Positions 25,099 through 33,795 of a stretch of DNA of 64,000 nucleotides are shown here, piece by piece (the stretch's first letter is position 1; each line of letters opens with the position of its first letter). A program made the translations under genes and the position numbers. Location: contig JAHWKK010000003.1 in the NCBI GenBank assembly GCA_019347945.1, positions 157,059 to 221,058 on the forward strand, in the 5' to 3' direction. The notes beneath the pieces were generated by a model that made no database searches, was not told where the DNA came from, and saw nothing but the letters and a program-made list of their open reading frames with translations. The DNA is from Acidobacteriota bacterium. GTDB lineage: Bacteria; Acidobacteriota; Thermoanaerobaculia; Gp7-AA8; JAHWKK01.

Positions 25099-26415
25099 AT
25101 GACGAAACACGATTTGTACAAAGAGCATCTCAGAGTCGTATCCGATCGTTTTGATCGCGCGCTCGAATCGGCCGGCTACGACGGAGTGGTGATCTTCTCG
25201 GGAAGTCAGCACATGATCTTCCTCGATGACATGCCCTATCCGTTCAAGTCGAATCCCCACTTCAAGACGTGGGTCCCACTGACGGGAGAGCCGGATTCCT
25301 ACGTCGTCTACGAGCCTGGAAGCAAGCCACGGGTTCTTTTTCATCAGCCGGTCGATTTCTGGCACAAGCCGCCGTCGACGCCGGCCGCGGACTGGGTGAC
25401 GGAGGTCGATCTCGAGGTCACGAAAACAACTGAAGAAGCCGCCGGAAAGTTGCCGAAGGATGGGAAATGGGCGTGGCTCGGGGAGCCGGCCAACGGAACC
25501 TCGAAGCGATTCGACGTGAATCCGGAAGATCTCATTTCGTTTCTCGATTACGAGCGCGCCTGGAAGACCGAGTACGAGATCGACTGCATGCGAAGGGCAA
25601 ACGATCGCGCCGCGCGCGGGCACATCGCCGCGCGACGAGCCTTCGAGGACGGTGCCTCCGAATGGGAAATCCATCTCGAGTACCTCCGGGCGACCGAACA
25701 GAACGAAGCGGGTCTTCCGTACGGAAACATCATCGCGCTCAACGAGAATGCGGCCGTCCTTCACTATCAGCATCAGGAGCGCGAGCGGCCGGGGGACAAC
25801 CGGCGGTCTTTCCTGATCGATGCCGGAGCGAGCTGGAACGGCTACGCCAGCGACATCACGCGAACCTGGTCCGCGGGTGATGCGGAGTTCCAGTTCCTGA
25901 TCGACTCGATGAATCAGGCACAGAAATCACTGGTCGGCGAAGTCAGGCCGGGAGTCGATTACAAGGAGCTTCACATGTCGGCTCACCGACGGGTAGGCCA
26001 GATCCTGAGAGATCACGAGCTCGTCGACATGTCGATCGAGGAAATGGTCGATGAGGGCGTGACGGGCAAATTCTTTCCACATGGCGTCGGTCATTACATC
26101 GGCCTCCAGGTTCACGACGTCGGGGGATTCAAGGCGAACCGCAACGGCAAGGAGATTCCGAAGCCGGAAGGGCATCCGTTTCTCCGGTTGACGAGAGTTC
26201 TCGAGCCGACCCACGTCCTGACCATCGAGCCGGGGCTCTATTTCATCGATTCACTTCTCGACGAGCTCCGCGTTGGACCTCACGGCAAAGGGGTCGACTG
26301 GAGAGGCATCGACCGTCTGCGGCCGTTCGGTGGCGTTCGGATCGAGGATGATGTCGTCGTTCGCGAGCGGGAGTGCGAGAACCTCACCCGGGACGCCTTC
26401 GCACGGATCGCCTGA
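25099..26415 (+). CDS. pepQ: Xaa-Pro dipeptidase (prolidase), M24B
   Basis: 438 residues, like PepQ (~443). It cleaves dipeptides ending in proline in the cytoplasm, using two metal ions. Metal ligands are visible: the two Asp in LIDAGASWNGYASDITRTW, His in HGVGHYIGLQVHD, Glu in TIEPGLYFI and Glu in GGVRIEDDVVV. The ATG at 25099 has CAGGAG 7 bases upstream and is preferred to an upstream ATG at 25051. Divergent from tupA. With proline dehydrogenase at 28.4 kb it would allow proline from peptides to be catabolised. Confidence 0.93.
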   Translation: MTKHDLYKEHLRVVSDRFDRALESAGYDGVVIFSGSQHMIFLDDMPYPFKSNPHFKTWVPLTGEPDSYVVYEPGSKPRVLFHQPVDFWHKPPSTPAADWVTEVDLEVTKTTEEAAGKLPKDGKWAWLGEPANGTSKRFDVNPEDLISFLDYERAWKTEYEIDCMRRANDRAARGHIAARRAFEDGASEWEIHLEYLRATEQNEAGLPYGNIIALNENAAVLHYQHQERERPGDNRRSFLIDAGASWNGYASDITRTWSAGDAEFQFLIDSMNQAQKSLVGEVRPGVDYKELHMSAHRRVGQILRDHELVDMSIEEMVDEGVTGKFFPHGVGHYIGLQVHDVGGFKANRNGKEIPKPEGHPFLRLTRVLEPTHVLTIEPGLYFIDSLLDELRVGPHGKGVDWRGIDRLRPFGGVRIEDDVVVRERECENLTRDAFARIA

Positions 26416-26431
26416 AGAGGGCACCGGAGCC

Positions 26432-27958
26432 TCATTCGACGATGAACCACGCCGTCGCGAGCTTCGGATCCGAGCTCGACCAGGAACTGAAGTTTCGGGC
26501 GCGATCGCTGAGCCGCAGCGAATGTAGTGTCCACCGTCCCGCTGCAGAGAAGCGTGGAATGACCACCTCCGCTCGCCATTCGTCGCTCTCGCCGACTCTT
26601 TTGAGAGACGCCTGAATTCTTTGTGGTTCGCTCTGGTCGATGTCCGGACTTTCGAGCAGAACGGTGGCGCTGAGCACGCCGGTCTCGGCATCGGCTGCAA
26701 AGGCGCTGACGACGATCGACGAGCTCTCGCGGTTCGACACGACATTCGGGGCAATCGAAACGGAGATCAGCTCCGGCGGAGTCGAGTCGCAGGTCCCCTG
26801 AAATGAAACGTAGAGCCGGGTTCCCTCCAGCGGGGGGTCACCTTTGAAAATGGACGAGCGATTGCCTGTATTGTCCTCGGCGGAGACTCGCGAGACGCTC
26901 CAGTCGCCGCATTCGATCTCCGCGGGAAGCTGGATCTCGGAGGTCCAGCGTCCGCCCTCCCCGGTCGTGGCGTGGAAAGAGAGATGCGCCGCCCCGGAGG
27001 GGCTCTGGAGCACGCCGTTGACCCTTCGTACCCCGGATTCGTCGTCGACGACCGCCGCGCTGAGTCGAGCGGGGTTTCCCGCCTCGGCGGTGGGGGTCTC
27101 GAACCAGACCCGCTCGATCACAGGGGGTGTCGAATCGGATTCCTCGGAAACGATGTGCAATGAAGCCTCGGCAGGTACCGTCTCGGTCGTCCACGCAACC
27201 GAGGAGCGATTGTTGGCGGCGTCGACCATTCCGACCGATGCGATGATCCACCTTCCCGCCTCGACACGCTCCGGTATCGTGAGCGTCGACTGGAACAGGC
27301 CGTCGTCGATTCGCGTCATGGAAAACGAACGGTCGGCGTGCGACGAGGGGCTGACGATCCGGCCCCATATGCGGGCGACACCCGCCCGGTCATCCCGGAC
27401 CATCGCCGTGAGGAGCGTCGATCCGCCCGCCTCGACAGTCGAAGGCTGAAACCAGATCCTTTCGAGACTCGGCGGTGTCGTATCCGACTCTTCATCGCTC
27501 TCTTCCTGAGCCGATGATTTGTTTTCTGGTGAAGGAGTCGGTTCCATGGCGTCGTCGGTCGGACTCGGGGTCTCCGAGCCGCTCGCGAATTCCGGTCGAG
27601 ACGGCGGCGCACTCGCGCGACTCAGCGGTTCGCGCGCGCGTGTTTCCAGGCCTGCCTCCCGGGACTCCCGATTCATCTGCTGGGCGGGAGCTGGTGATGT
27701 CTCCGAACCGATCTCGTCGTCTGGCATCGATCGGATCAGCGAGATCGAAGAGACAATCTCTTCGGGAGCTTCCCTCTCGGCGGGCGGTGAATCGCTGTGC
27801 GACTCCTCGGCAGCGATGTCGGCCTGTCCCACTCCGGATGTTTCGGCCCTTTCGACTGAGCTGGCCGGAACATCCGTTCGTGTCATCCGTTCGAACGCGA
27901 TCCAGCTGCATGCGAGGAGGATCGTGATGATCGTTGTGACAACTCCCGCGCGACTCAC
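26432..27958 (-). CDS. Membrane-anchored protein with three Ig-like repeats
   Basis: 508 residues, GTG start. An N-terminal signal anchor (VVTTIITILLACSWIAF) is followed by a ~150-residue Ser/Glu/Pro-rich low-complexity stalk. Then come three ~110-residue repeats, each opening with D-(S/T)-T-P-P-x-(L/I)-(E/I)-x-(I/V) and containing a D-x-x-(S/A)-G-V turn: TPPSLERIWFQP, TPPVIERVWFET and TPPELISVSIAP. These look like beta-sandwich modules exposed in the periplasm or on the surface. No catalytic motif; function unknown. Its stop is 16 bases from the convergent prolidase stop. Confidence 0.75.
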   Translation of the reverse strand: MSRAGVVTTIITILLACSWIAFERMTRTDVPASSVERAETSGVGQADIAAEESHSDSPPAEREAPEEIVSSISLIRSMPDDEIGSETSPAPAQQMNRESREAGLETRAREPLSRASAPPSRPEFASGSETPSPTDDAMEPTPSPENKSSAQEESDEESDTTPPSLERIWFQPSTVEAGGSTLLTAMVRDDRAGVARIWGRIVSPSSHADRSFSMTRIDDGLFQSTLTIPERVEAGRWIIASVGMVDAANNRSSVAWTTETVPAEASLHIVSEESDSTPPVIERVWFETPTAEAGNPARLSAAVVDDESGVRRVNGVLQSPSGAAHLSFHATTGEGGRWTSEIQLPAEIECGDWSVSRVSAEDNTGNRSSIFKGDPPLEGTRLYVSFQGTCDSTPPELISVSIAPNVVSNRESSSIVVSAFAADAETGVLSATVLLESPDIDQSEPQRIQASLKRVGESDEWRAEVVIPRFSAAGRWTLHSLRLSDRARNFSSWSSSDPKLATAWFIVE

Positions 27959-28030
27959 CGCAACAGTGTATGCCTCTGTCGATCTGGCTCGCGATGTGAA
28001 ATGGAAACTCTTTCAGCGTGGAGGTAGAAG

Positions 28031-28324
28031 ATGATGGCTGAGTTGATCCAGCAGTACAAGGCGCGATTGAGGTCGGACGACGGTGCCGAGTATACGGTTC
28101 AGGCGTGGGGGGAGCGGGAGGAAGGGACGACTTGGATTGGCTGGCTGGAGTTTCATCCCCTCGATGACTTGCGCGACATTCTTCAGACGGATCGTGAGAC
28201 GATACAGCCTGGGCGAAGGGAGCTCGGGTATTGGGCCTCAGGTCTCGAAGACGTCTACCTTCAGGGAGCCTTCGAACGATCACATTCCATTTCGTCCTCC
28301 AGGCCTTCCAAAGCATCTGTCTGA
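28031..28324 (+). CDS. Conserved small protein of unknown function
   Basis: 97 residues: YTVQAWGEREEGTTWIGWLEFHPLDD, then a Thr-Asp-Arg-Glu-Thr segment (TDRETIQPGRRELGYWASGLEDVYLQGAFER). The W-x-G-W-L-E-F and TDRET..P....L.YWA.GLE.VYL.GAF pattern recurs in unrelated bacteria as far as I recall, always as a free-standing small protein; no function is known to me. The start ATGATG has GGAGGT 7 bases upstream. Divergent from the Ig-repeat gene. The last ~10 residues (SSSRPSKASV) look non-conserved. Confidence 0.65.
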   Translation: MMAELIQQYKARLRSDDGAEYTVQAWGEREEGTTWIGWLEFHPLDDLRDILQTDRETIQPGRRELGYWASGLEDVYLQGAFERSHSISSSRPSKASV

Positions 28325-28402
28325 GACGGCGTGTATATCCGCCATCCTCGCCTTTTGTCGTGTACAACACCGCCCCGCCAATCTATGATCCGCCTCTGAG
28401 TG

Positions 28403-29320
28403 ATGCTCAGAACCATTTTCATCAAATTGTCGGAAAGCGGGACTCTGCGAAAACTCGCGGAAGACTCCGCGTTCGGTAACCGTCTCTCCAGCCGCTTCGT
28501 CGCGGGAACCACGGTCGAGCAGGCGATCGCCGCTGCGGCCGAGCTCAACCAGGCGGGAATCAGCTTTTCACTCGACTACCTCGGTGAGAATGTCAGCAGC
28601 GAAGAGGAGGCCAGGCAGAACGAGGTCTTCTATCGGGGCTTGCTCGAGGAGATCCACGCGAAGGGTCTCGACGGTAACGCGAGTATGAAGCTGACCCAGA
28701 TGGGCCTCGACTCGAGCACCGAGCTTGCGACCGAGATCACCGCGAATCTCGTCAGTCGGGCTGCCGCGCTCGGGACATTTCTGCGCGTCGACATGGAGGG
28801 AAGCGACTACACGCAGCGCACGCTCGACATCGTCCGGGAAGTGCATGGCCGCGAGGGGAACGCGGGTCACGTGGGCGCCGTGATCCAGAGTTACCTCTAT
28901 CGGAGCGAAGCCGATGTGCGCGATCTCTGCGCGCGCGGCATCAGAATTCGCCTCTGCAAAGGCGCCTACAAGGAGCCGGCGGAGATCGCCTGGCAGGACA
29001 AGGCGGACGTCGACGCCAGCTTCGTGCGCCTGATGAAGATCATGCTGGAGAGCGGCATCTACCACGGCATCGCGACGCACGACGAGAAGATGATCGATGC
29101 GACCATCTCCTGGGCGACCGAGCGAAGCATCGACTCCTCCGCCTTCGAGTTCCAGATGCTGTACGGCATTCGCCGCGATCTTCAGGAAAAGCTCGTGCGC
29201 GATGGGTGGAATATGCGCGTCTATGTCCCCTTCGGCGACGAGTGGTATCCCTACTTCATGCGGAGGCTGGCCGAGAGGCCGGCGAACGTCATCTTCGTTC
29301 TGAAGAATCTGTTCCGCTGA
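28403..29320 (+). CDS. Proline dehydrogenase (monofunctional)
   Basis: About 305 residues, (beta/alpha)8 FAD enzyme oxidising proline to pyrroline-5-carboxylate and feeding electrons to quinone. Conserved motifs: SLDYLGENV near the start, FLRVDMEGSDYTQRTLDI, VIQSYLYRSEAD, IRLCKGAYKEP, GIATHDEKMI, FEFQMLYGIRRDLQ and VYVPFGDEWYPYFMRRLAERPAN (the R-x-x-E-R-P substrate clamp). The start is ATG 28403 or the GTG just before it (28400). TATGAT lies 10 bases upstream of that GTG and no Shine-Dalgarno is seen. The partner P5C dehydrogenase is not in this window. Confidence 0.92.
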   Translation: MLRTIFIKLSESGTLRKLAEDSAFGNRLSSRFVAGTTVEQAIAAAAELNQAGISFSLDYLGENVSSEEEARQNEVFYRGLLEEIHAKGLDGNASMKLTQMGLDSSTELATEITANLVSRAAALGTFLRVDMEGSDYTQRTLDIVREVHGREGNAGHVGAVIQSYLYRSEADVRDLCARGIRIRLCKGAYKEPAEIAWQDKADVDASFVRLMKIMLESGIYHGIATHDEKMIDATISWATERSIDSSAFEFQMLYGIRRDLQEKLVRDGWNMRVYVPFGDEWYPYFMRRLAERPANVIFVLKNLFR

Positions 29321-29494
29321 AGTTGGAGGTTGGAGTTGGAAGTTGGGGAAGCTCGGACCTCGCACCGCTGATGGACGGCAGATCAGCTCGAGATTCCAAG
29401 AGTGGTTGGTGGCTGCGGCGCGACCCTGGTTCTGGCGAGGCGGCAGGCGATACCGAATTGTTGCCCCGGGATCAGTTTCGCCCTTTCTCCCGGC
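29321..29494. other. Non-coding stretch with AGTTGGA-type simple repeat
   Basis: Begins with a degenerate hexamer-like run (AGTTGGAGGTTGGAGTTGG and on to 29346) directly after the proline dehydrogenase stop. The rest up to the lipoprotein promoter shows nothing I recognise. Confidence 0.4.
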
Positions 29495-29524
29495 TTGGAA
29501 GTCTCGGATCGATTCTGCTAGAGT
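29495..29524 (+). promoter_or_regulatory. Candidate promoter of the small lipoprotein gene
   Basis: TTGGAA and TGC-TAGAGT (extended -10) are separated by 18 bases. The predicted start point lies ~15 bases before the Shine-Dalgarno of the gene at 29547. Confidence 0.5.
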
Positions 29525-29546
29525 CCCCTCCGGAGGATCCCAACCT

Positions 29547-29819
29547 ATGACAAAAAAACTTTTGGCAGTACTCGCAATTCTTGGACTCACCCTCTTCGCG
29601 GTCGCCTGCGACGTCGAGCAGACCGGCGAGGATACCTACGAAGTCGAGGCTCCCAGCGATGAAGCCGAAGCCGCTGCAGCTGAAGCCGAGCGGGAGATGC
29701 GTGAGGCCGGTGAGAACATTGAAGAAGGCGCTCGTGACGCGACGCGCGAAACCGGGGAAGCGATCGAAGAAGCCGGCGAGGAGATGCAGGAGCACTCGCA
29801 GCCGGGCGATCAGGACTGA
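29547..29819 (+). CDS. Small acidic alpha-helical lipoprotein
   Basis: 90 residues. Lipoprotein signal KKLLAVLAILGLTLFAVAC, then an Ala/Glu-rich helix with heptad-like spacing (EAEAAAAEAEREMREAGENIEE, EAIEEAGEEMQEH). This is an Lpp- or entericidin-like design: anchored, highly acidic, probably periplasmic. GGAGGA ribosome-binding site 9 bases upstream. Monocistronic, with its own promoter and a strong terminator, suggesting high expression. No specific function can be given. Confidence 0.75.
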   Translation: MTKKLLAVLAILGLTLFAVACDVEQTGEDTYEVEAPSDEAEAAAAEAEREMREAGENIEEGARDATRETGEAIEEAGEEMQEHSQPGDQD

Positions 29820-29841
29820 CCAGCAATTCGAATGACCTTCG

Positions 29842-29872
29842 GGCCCCTGCGACCGCAGGGGCCTTTTTTTTT
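29842..29872 (+). terminator. Strong rho-independent terminator of the small lipoprotein gene
   Basis: Ten-bp perfect stem GGCCCCTGCG / CGCAGGGGCC (2 unpaired bases between arms) followed by nine T, 22 bases after the stop codon. Confidence 0.92.
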
Positions 29873-29889
29873 GCGATCTGTCGGAATCG

Positions 29890-30241
29890 GCCTGCTGTGA
29901 AGCATTCAGCCCGGACAGCTTCGCCAATCGCCTGAACGAATACTTCGAGTCGAAAAGGAGATCCTCGATTGGGTCGAGGAAGAAGATTCCGTTACGGCAG
30001 TCATTCGTGAGATCAACGACTACTACCGACTCCTCGAGCGCGGACCGATGACGAACGAGGTGACCTGGTTTTTCGATGACGCCGGCGAAGTCGAGGGAAT
30101 GCTGCGCGGAGACATCATCCGGAAGAGCTCGACGTCCTGATGCCCGACGGCGAGATCGATCCGACCGCGGATCACCCGGAACGATTCAGAACACTCCTCA
30201 CCGAATGGCGCAATGCCGCGGGACTCCCGCCGATCGAATGA
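29890..30241 (+). pseudogene. Decayed gene, possibly SnoaL-like
   Basis: Protein-like sequence is readable but broken. One frame gives RVEKEILDWVEEEDSVTAV, then NDYYRLLERGPMTNEV and TWFFDDAGEVEGMLRG, with no start codon before it. It ends at a TGA (30139-30141), while another frame takes over with HPEELDVLMPDGEIDPTA and ERFRTLLTEWRNAAGLPPIE to a stop at 30241. The order and style fit a single ancestral protein with a frameshift and lost 5' end. Only the 33-codon ATG frame 30140-30241 is formally open. The parent family is not certain. Confidence 0.5.
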
Positions 30242-30425
30242 CTGACCCTCCGGCCCGGCTGCGGCGCGTCTGCCGGGAGTAGCTGGCCCGGGATCCAGTC
30301 GGCTCGTCGAGGTTCCTGTGATCGCCCTACAATAGGTCACGCCGATGGTTGCAGGAACCGGTGACGCGGGTCGCGCAGGAGACGCGGCACAGCAAGCGAC
30401 CTGGGCTTCAGGGAGAACAGCAGAC

Positions 30426-32381
30426 TTGAACAAAGACAACCCGAGGGCGGCATCTTTCCGGAAAGTCGATGGGACGTGGACGGTCGAGGATTCTGCCGAA
30501 ACGTACCTGGTCGATCGGTGGTCCAGCGGTTACTTCTCGATCAACCAGCGCGGCGAGGTCGTCGCCCATCCTTCCGGCGATCCGGCCAAGTCGATTCCGC
30601 TCATCGAGGTGGTGGAAGAGGCGAAAGGAGAGAAGCTGCGGACGCCGCTTCTGATCCGGTTTCAGGACATCCTGAGGGACCGGGTCCAGAAGTTGAACCG
30701 GGCGTTCGTCGGCGCGATCGAGGAACAGGGTTATGCCGCTCCGTACCGGGGGGTCTTTCCGATCAAGGTCAACCAGCTACGTGAGGTGGTCGAGGAGATC
30801 GTCGACGCCGGCAAGCCGTATCACTTCGGACTGGAAGCGGGCTCGAAGCCGGAGCTCTTCGCAGCGCTGGCGGTCCACGATGATCCCGAAAGCCTGATCG
30901 TCTGCAACGGCTACAAGGACCGGACGTTCATCAGGATCGCATTGATGGGGACGAGGCTCGGAAAGAAGGTCATTCTCGTCGCCGAGAAGCTTTCGGAAGT
31001 ACGGGCGATCGCGGAGATCGCGGCGGAGATGGGCATCGTCCCGTGGATCGGAATCAGGGTCCGGCTGCAGGCGAAGGGTTCCGGCATCTGGGCGACCTCC
31101 GCGGGCGAAGGGGCGAAGTTCGGATTGTCGGTCGCCGAGATCCTGAGCGCGGCCCGGATTCTTGCGGATGCGGGGCTCGCGGACTCGCTGAAGCTTCTCC
31201 ACTTCCACATCGGCTCGCAGGTTCCCGACATCCTGACGATCAAACGTGCGGCGAGGGAAGCGTCCCGGGTTTACGCCAAGATGCATCGGGCCGGTTACAA
31301 ACTCGAGTATCTCGACGTCGGGGGAGGCCTCGCGGTCGATTACGACGGCTCGAGGACGACTTTTCACTCGTCGATGAATTACTCGCTGGAGGAGTATGCC
31401 GCGGACATCGTCTTCAACGTCAAGGACATCTGCGACGAAGAGGGAGTGCCGCATCCGACGCTCGTCTCCGAGTCGGGTCGCGCGGTCGTCGCGCACCATT
31501 CGGTACTCGTCGTCGAGGCATTCGGCTCGATCGACCGGGTTCCGGACGGACGGTTGCAGATCGACTCCGATCACAAGCTGGTCCATCAGCTTCGGGAGAT
31601 CGAGGAAGAGATGAGCTCCCGAGGATTGAACGAGACCTGGCACGACGTGCAGCAGGCCCGGGAGGAGGCGCAGAAGCTGTTCGAGGTCGGTCTTCTCGAC
31701 CTGGAGGATCGAGCGGCCATCGAAGCAGCGATCTGGAAGCTCGTCCGGACGATCGAGCGAGCCGCGGAGATCGGATCGGAAGGAGAGGACGACGTTCCCG
31801 AGTATCTGCAGGATCTGCGTGCGGAGCTGTCGTATCAGCATCTCTGCAACTTTTCGGTATTTCAGTCCCTGCTCGATCATTGGGCGCTCGGGCAGCTCTT
31901 TCCGATCATGCCTCTCCATCGGCTCACCGAGCAGCCCGAGATGCGCGGCACACTCGCCGACATCACGTGTGATTCGGACGGCAGGATCGCGAAGTTCATC
32001 GACATCGCCGATGTGAGGGAAGAGCTCCCCCTTCATCCCGTGGGGGACGGACCCTACTACCTCGGTATCTTTCTGACGGGCGCCTATCAGGACATCATGG
32101 GGGACATCCACAACCTTTTCGGGAGAGTCAACGAGCTTCACGTTTTTCTCGACGACGAGGAGGAAGGGGGGTGGTACGTCGAGGAGACGATTCCCGGAAA
32201 CCGGATCGCGGAGGTGCTTCAGCTGACCCAGTACGATCTGGCGTTTCTGCAGCGGACGATCAAGAAGCTGGTCGACGCCGCGATCAAACGGGGCGATCTG
32301 AAGCCGAAGGAAGGGATGCGGCTGCTCGGTGAATACGAAAACGGCCTGACGGACCAGACCTATCTGACACTGCCGGATTGA
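30426..32381 (+). CDS. speA: Biosynthetic arginine decarboxylase
   Basis: PLP fold-III decarboxylase making agmatine for polyamine synthesis. Schiff-base Lys is in VFPIKVNQLR (near 113); other motifs are GLEAGSKPEL, IVCNGYKDR, GEGAKFGLS, LHFHIGSQ, DVGGGLAVDY and SESGRAVVAHH. About 651 residues from the TTG at 30426, which has GGGAGA upstream; an ATG at 30345 in the same frame would add 27 low-complexity residues. TACAAT at ~30329 lies just before that ATG, so a near-leaderless longer form is possible. No agmatinase or agmatine deiminase gene is adjacent. Confidence 0.93.
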   Translation: MNKDNPRAASFRKVDGTWTVEDSAETYLVDRWSSGYFSINQRGEVVAHPSGDPAKSIPLIEVVEEAKGEKLRTPLLIRFQDILRDRVQKLNRAFVGAIEEQGYAAPYRGVFPIKVNQLREVVEEIVDAGKPYHFGLEAGSKPELFAALAVHDDPESLIVCNGYKDRTFIRIALMGTRLGKKVILVAEKLSEVRAIAEIAAEMGIVPWIGIRVRLQAKGSGIWATSAGEGAKFGLSVAEILSAARILADAGLADSLKLLHFHIGSQVPDILTIKRAAREASRVYAKMHRAGYKLEYLDVGGGLAVDYDGSRTTFHSSMNYSLEEYAADIVFNVKDICDEEGVPHPTLVSESGRAVVAHHSVLVVEAFGSIDRVPDGRLQIDSDHKLVHQLREIEEEMSSRGLNETWHDVQQAREEAQKLFEVGLLDLEDRAAIEAAIWKLVRTIERAAEIGSEGEDDVPEYLQDLRAELSYQHLCNFSVFQSLLDHWALGQLFPIMPLHRLTEQPEMRGTLADITCDSDGRIAKFIDIADVREELPLHPVGDGPYYLGIFLTGAYQDIMGDIHNLFGRVNELHVFLDDEEEGGWYVEETIPGNRIAEVLQLTQYDLAFLQRTIKKLVDAAIKRGDLKPKEGMRLLGEYENGLTDQTYLTLPD

Positions 32382-32426
32382 GCCGTGGCACCCTGATTGC
32401 TGCCGGTTGGGGTCGGAGGTGACCCT

Positions 32427-32612
32427 TTGCGCTGGTTCAACATTTCACTCGTAGGATGGATCATCCTGATCATCGCGATCGCGGTGGCCGCTCACCTGAT
32501 GGGCGCTCCGCCCGTCTGGATCGGGGTCGGCGCGCTCGCCCTGATCGGAATCGCCGTCATCATGTCGGTCAACAAGTCCGAGAAGTCCGGCCCCTCGCCC
32601 CCTCGAGTCTAA
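32427..32612 (+). CDS. Small two-helix membrane protein
   Basis: 61 residues with two hydrophobic helices (VGWIILIIAIAVAAHLMG and WIGVGALALIGIAVIMSV) and a short polar tail. The TTG start is decided by GGAGGTGA, a near-perfect anti-16S match, about 5 bases upstream. Widespread small DUF-type inner-membrane proteins look like this; function unknown. It follows speA by 45 bases and ends at a bidirectional terminator. Confidence 0.6.
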   Translation: MRWFNISLVGWIILIIAIAVAAHLMGAPPVWIGVGALALIGIAVIMSVNKSEKSGPSPPRV

Positions 32613-32620
32613 AAGGAAGA

Positions 32621-32654
32621 AGGCCGGAGCCGCGTGGCGGCCCCGGCCTCTTTT
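32621..32654. terminator. Bidirectional terminator between the small membrane protein gene and atpE
   Basis: Long interrupted stem (AGGCCGG..CCGC / GCGG..CCGGCCT) followed by TCTTTT on the plus strand and preceded by an A-rich run that serves the minus strand. Lies between convergent stop codons. Confidence 0.75.
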
Positions 32655-32674
32655 CGAGCTTCGGTGAACCCTGA

Positions 32675-32977
32675 TCAGAAAACCAGAATGAAGGCGATGA
32701 CCAGCGCGTAGATCACGAGCGACTCGATCAGCGCGAGACCGATGATCATCGCGAGACGGATCGCGCCGGCTGCACCGGGATTTCGCGCGATTCCCTGGCA
32801 CGCTGCCGAGATCGCTTTTCCCTGCCCGAGCGCACCACCATGCGCGGCGACTCCGAGCACGATTGCTGCGGCGATCGGCCGCCAGTCCGTCCCCACCGCA
32901 TCGGGATCCTGGGCGAACAGTGGGACGGAAATCATTGAGATCACGAAGATCAGACCCATTACCTTGAGACTCTTCAC
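32675..32977 (-). CDS. atpE: F0F1 ATP synthase subunit c with N-terminal signal peptide
   Basis: 100 residues. A cleavable-looking signal (SLKVMGLIFVISMISVPLFAQ) precedes the two-helix c-subunit hairpin. The ion-carrying Glu is in LIESLVIYAL; the polar loop is ARNPGAAG. The first helix carries GQG and the second E-S plus Y, which together resemble the Q/E-S/Y set of Na+-binding c rings, though some H+ enzymes share part of it. The GTG start with AAGGAGGAG upstream is preferred to an upstream ATG. Order atpZ-atpI-atpB-atpE; F1 genes must be elsewhere. Confidence 0.92.
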   Translation of the reverse strand: MKSLKVMGLIFVISMISVPLFAQDPDAVGTDWRPIAAAIVLGVAAHGGALGQGKAISAACQGIARNPGAAGAIRLAMIIGLALIESLVIYALVIAFILVF

Positions 32978-33055
32978 AGCGACTCCTCCTTGATTCATTC
33001 TAATGTGCGGATTGGTGTTCGTTTCTAATTTGCAGTCGAAAACGCGAAATTCAGA

Positions 33056-33751
33056 TCAGTGTTCTTCGTGAGCAATGGCTCCCCCGATGTAGACCATCGT
33101 CAGCATGACGAAGATGAACGTCTGCAGGATCGAGCCGAAGACGCCGAGCCCCATCATCGGCCAGGGAATCAGGAAGGGAATCGTCATGAAGATTCCGGTT
33201 GCCGTGTGCTCTCCGAAGATATTGCCGAACAATCGCATGCCCAGCGACAGGATCCGTGCGAAGTTTCCGATGATCTCGATCGGGAACATCAATGGTGCCA
33301 GCCACCAGACCGGACCGGCGAAATGCTTGAGATAGTTCAGAATCCCCTGGTCCCGGATGCCGATCCAGTTGAAGTAGATGAAGGCGAGCAGAGCGAGAGC
33401 GAACGTCGTGTTGAGATTCGCGGTCGGCGGCTGCAGGAAGAAGAAGATCCCTATGATATTCGAGATGAAAATGAAAACCGTGAAGGCGGCCGTGATCGGA
33501 AGAAATCGCTTCGCGGCCCCGTGGCCGATGATGTCCTCGAGAAGGTTCTTGAGCCCTCCGATGAGGACTTCGAGGATCTGCTGAAAGGTGCCGGGGTTCT
33601 CCTTCGAAAGGCGGCGGCTCATCAGAGGAAAGGTGATGGCGCAGATCAGAAAAACGAGCAGGGCCATCAGGACGTGATCGGGGATGTAGAGGCCGAACGG
33701 CTCGAGGAGCGCGTTGACGGGGCCGTAGAGTATTGAGGTGTGATGTTCCAT
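33056..33751 (-). CDS. atpB: F0F1 ATP synthase subunit a
   Basis: 231-residue membrane stator subunit forming the ion half-channels. The essential Arg is in LSLGMRLFGNIFGEH. Other family features: FPLMSRRLS after the first helix, FIFISNIIGI, and the C-terminal helix FIFVMLTMVYIGGAIAHEEH. About five or six TM helices. ATG start at 33751; 78 bases upstream of the atpE start region. Confidence 0.94.
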   Translation of the reverse strand: MEHHTSILYGPVNALLEPFGLYIPDHVLMALLVFLICAITFPLMSRRLSKENPGTFQQILEVLIGGLKNLLEDIIGHGAAKRFLPITAAFTVFIFISNIIGIFFFLQPPTANLNTTFALALLAFIYFNWIGIRDQGILNYLKHFAGPVWWLAPLMFPIEIIGNFARILSLGMRLFGNIFGEHTATGIFMTIPFLIPWPMMGLGVFGSILQTFIFVMLTMVYIGGAIAHEEH

Positions 33752-33795
33752 TGTCTGTTACCGAACCGCGCTACCAAACCGAAACAAATCGCATT

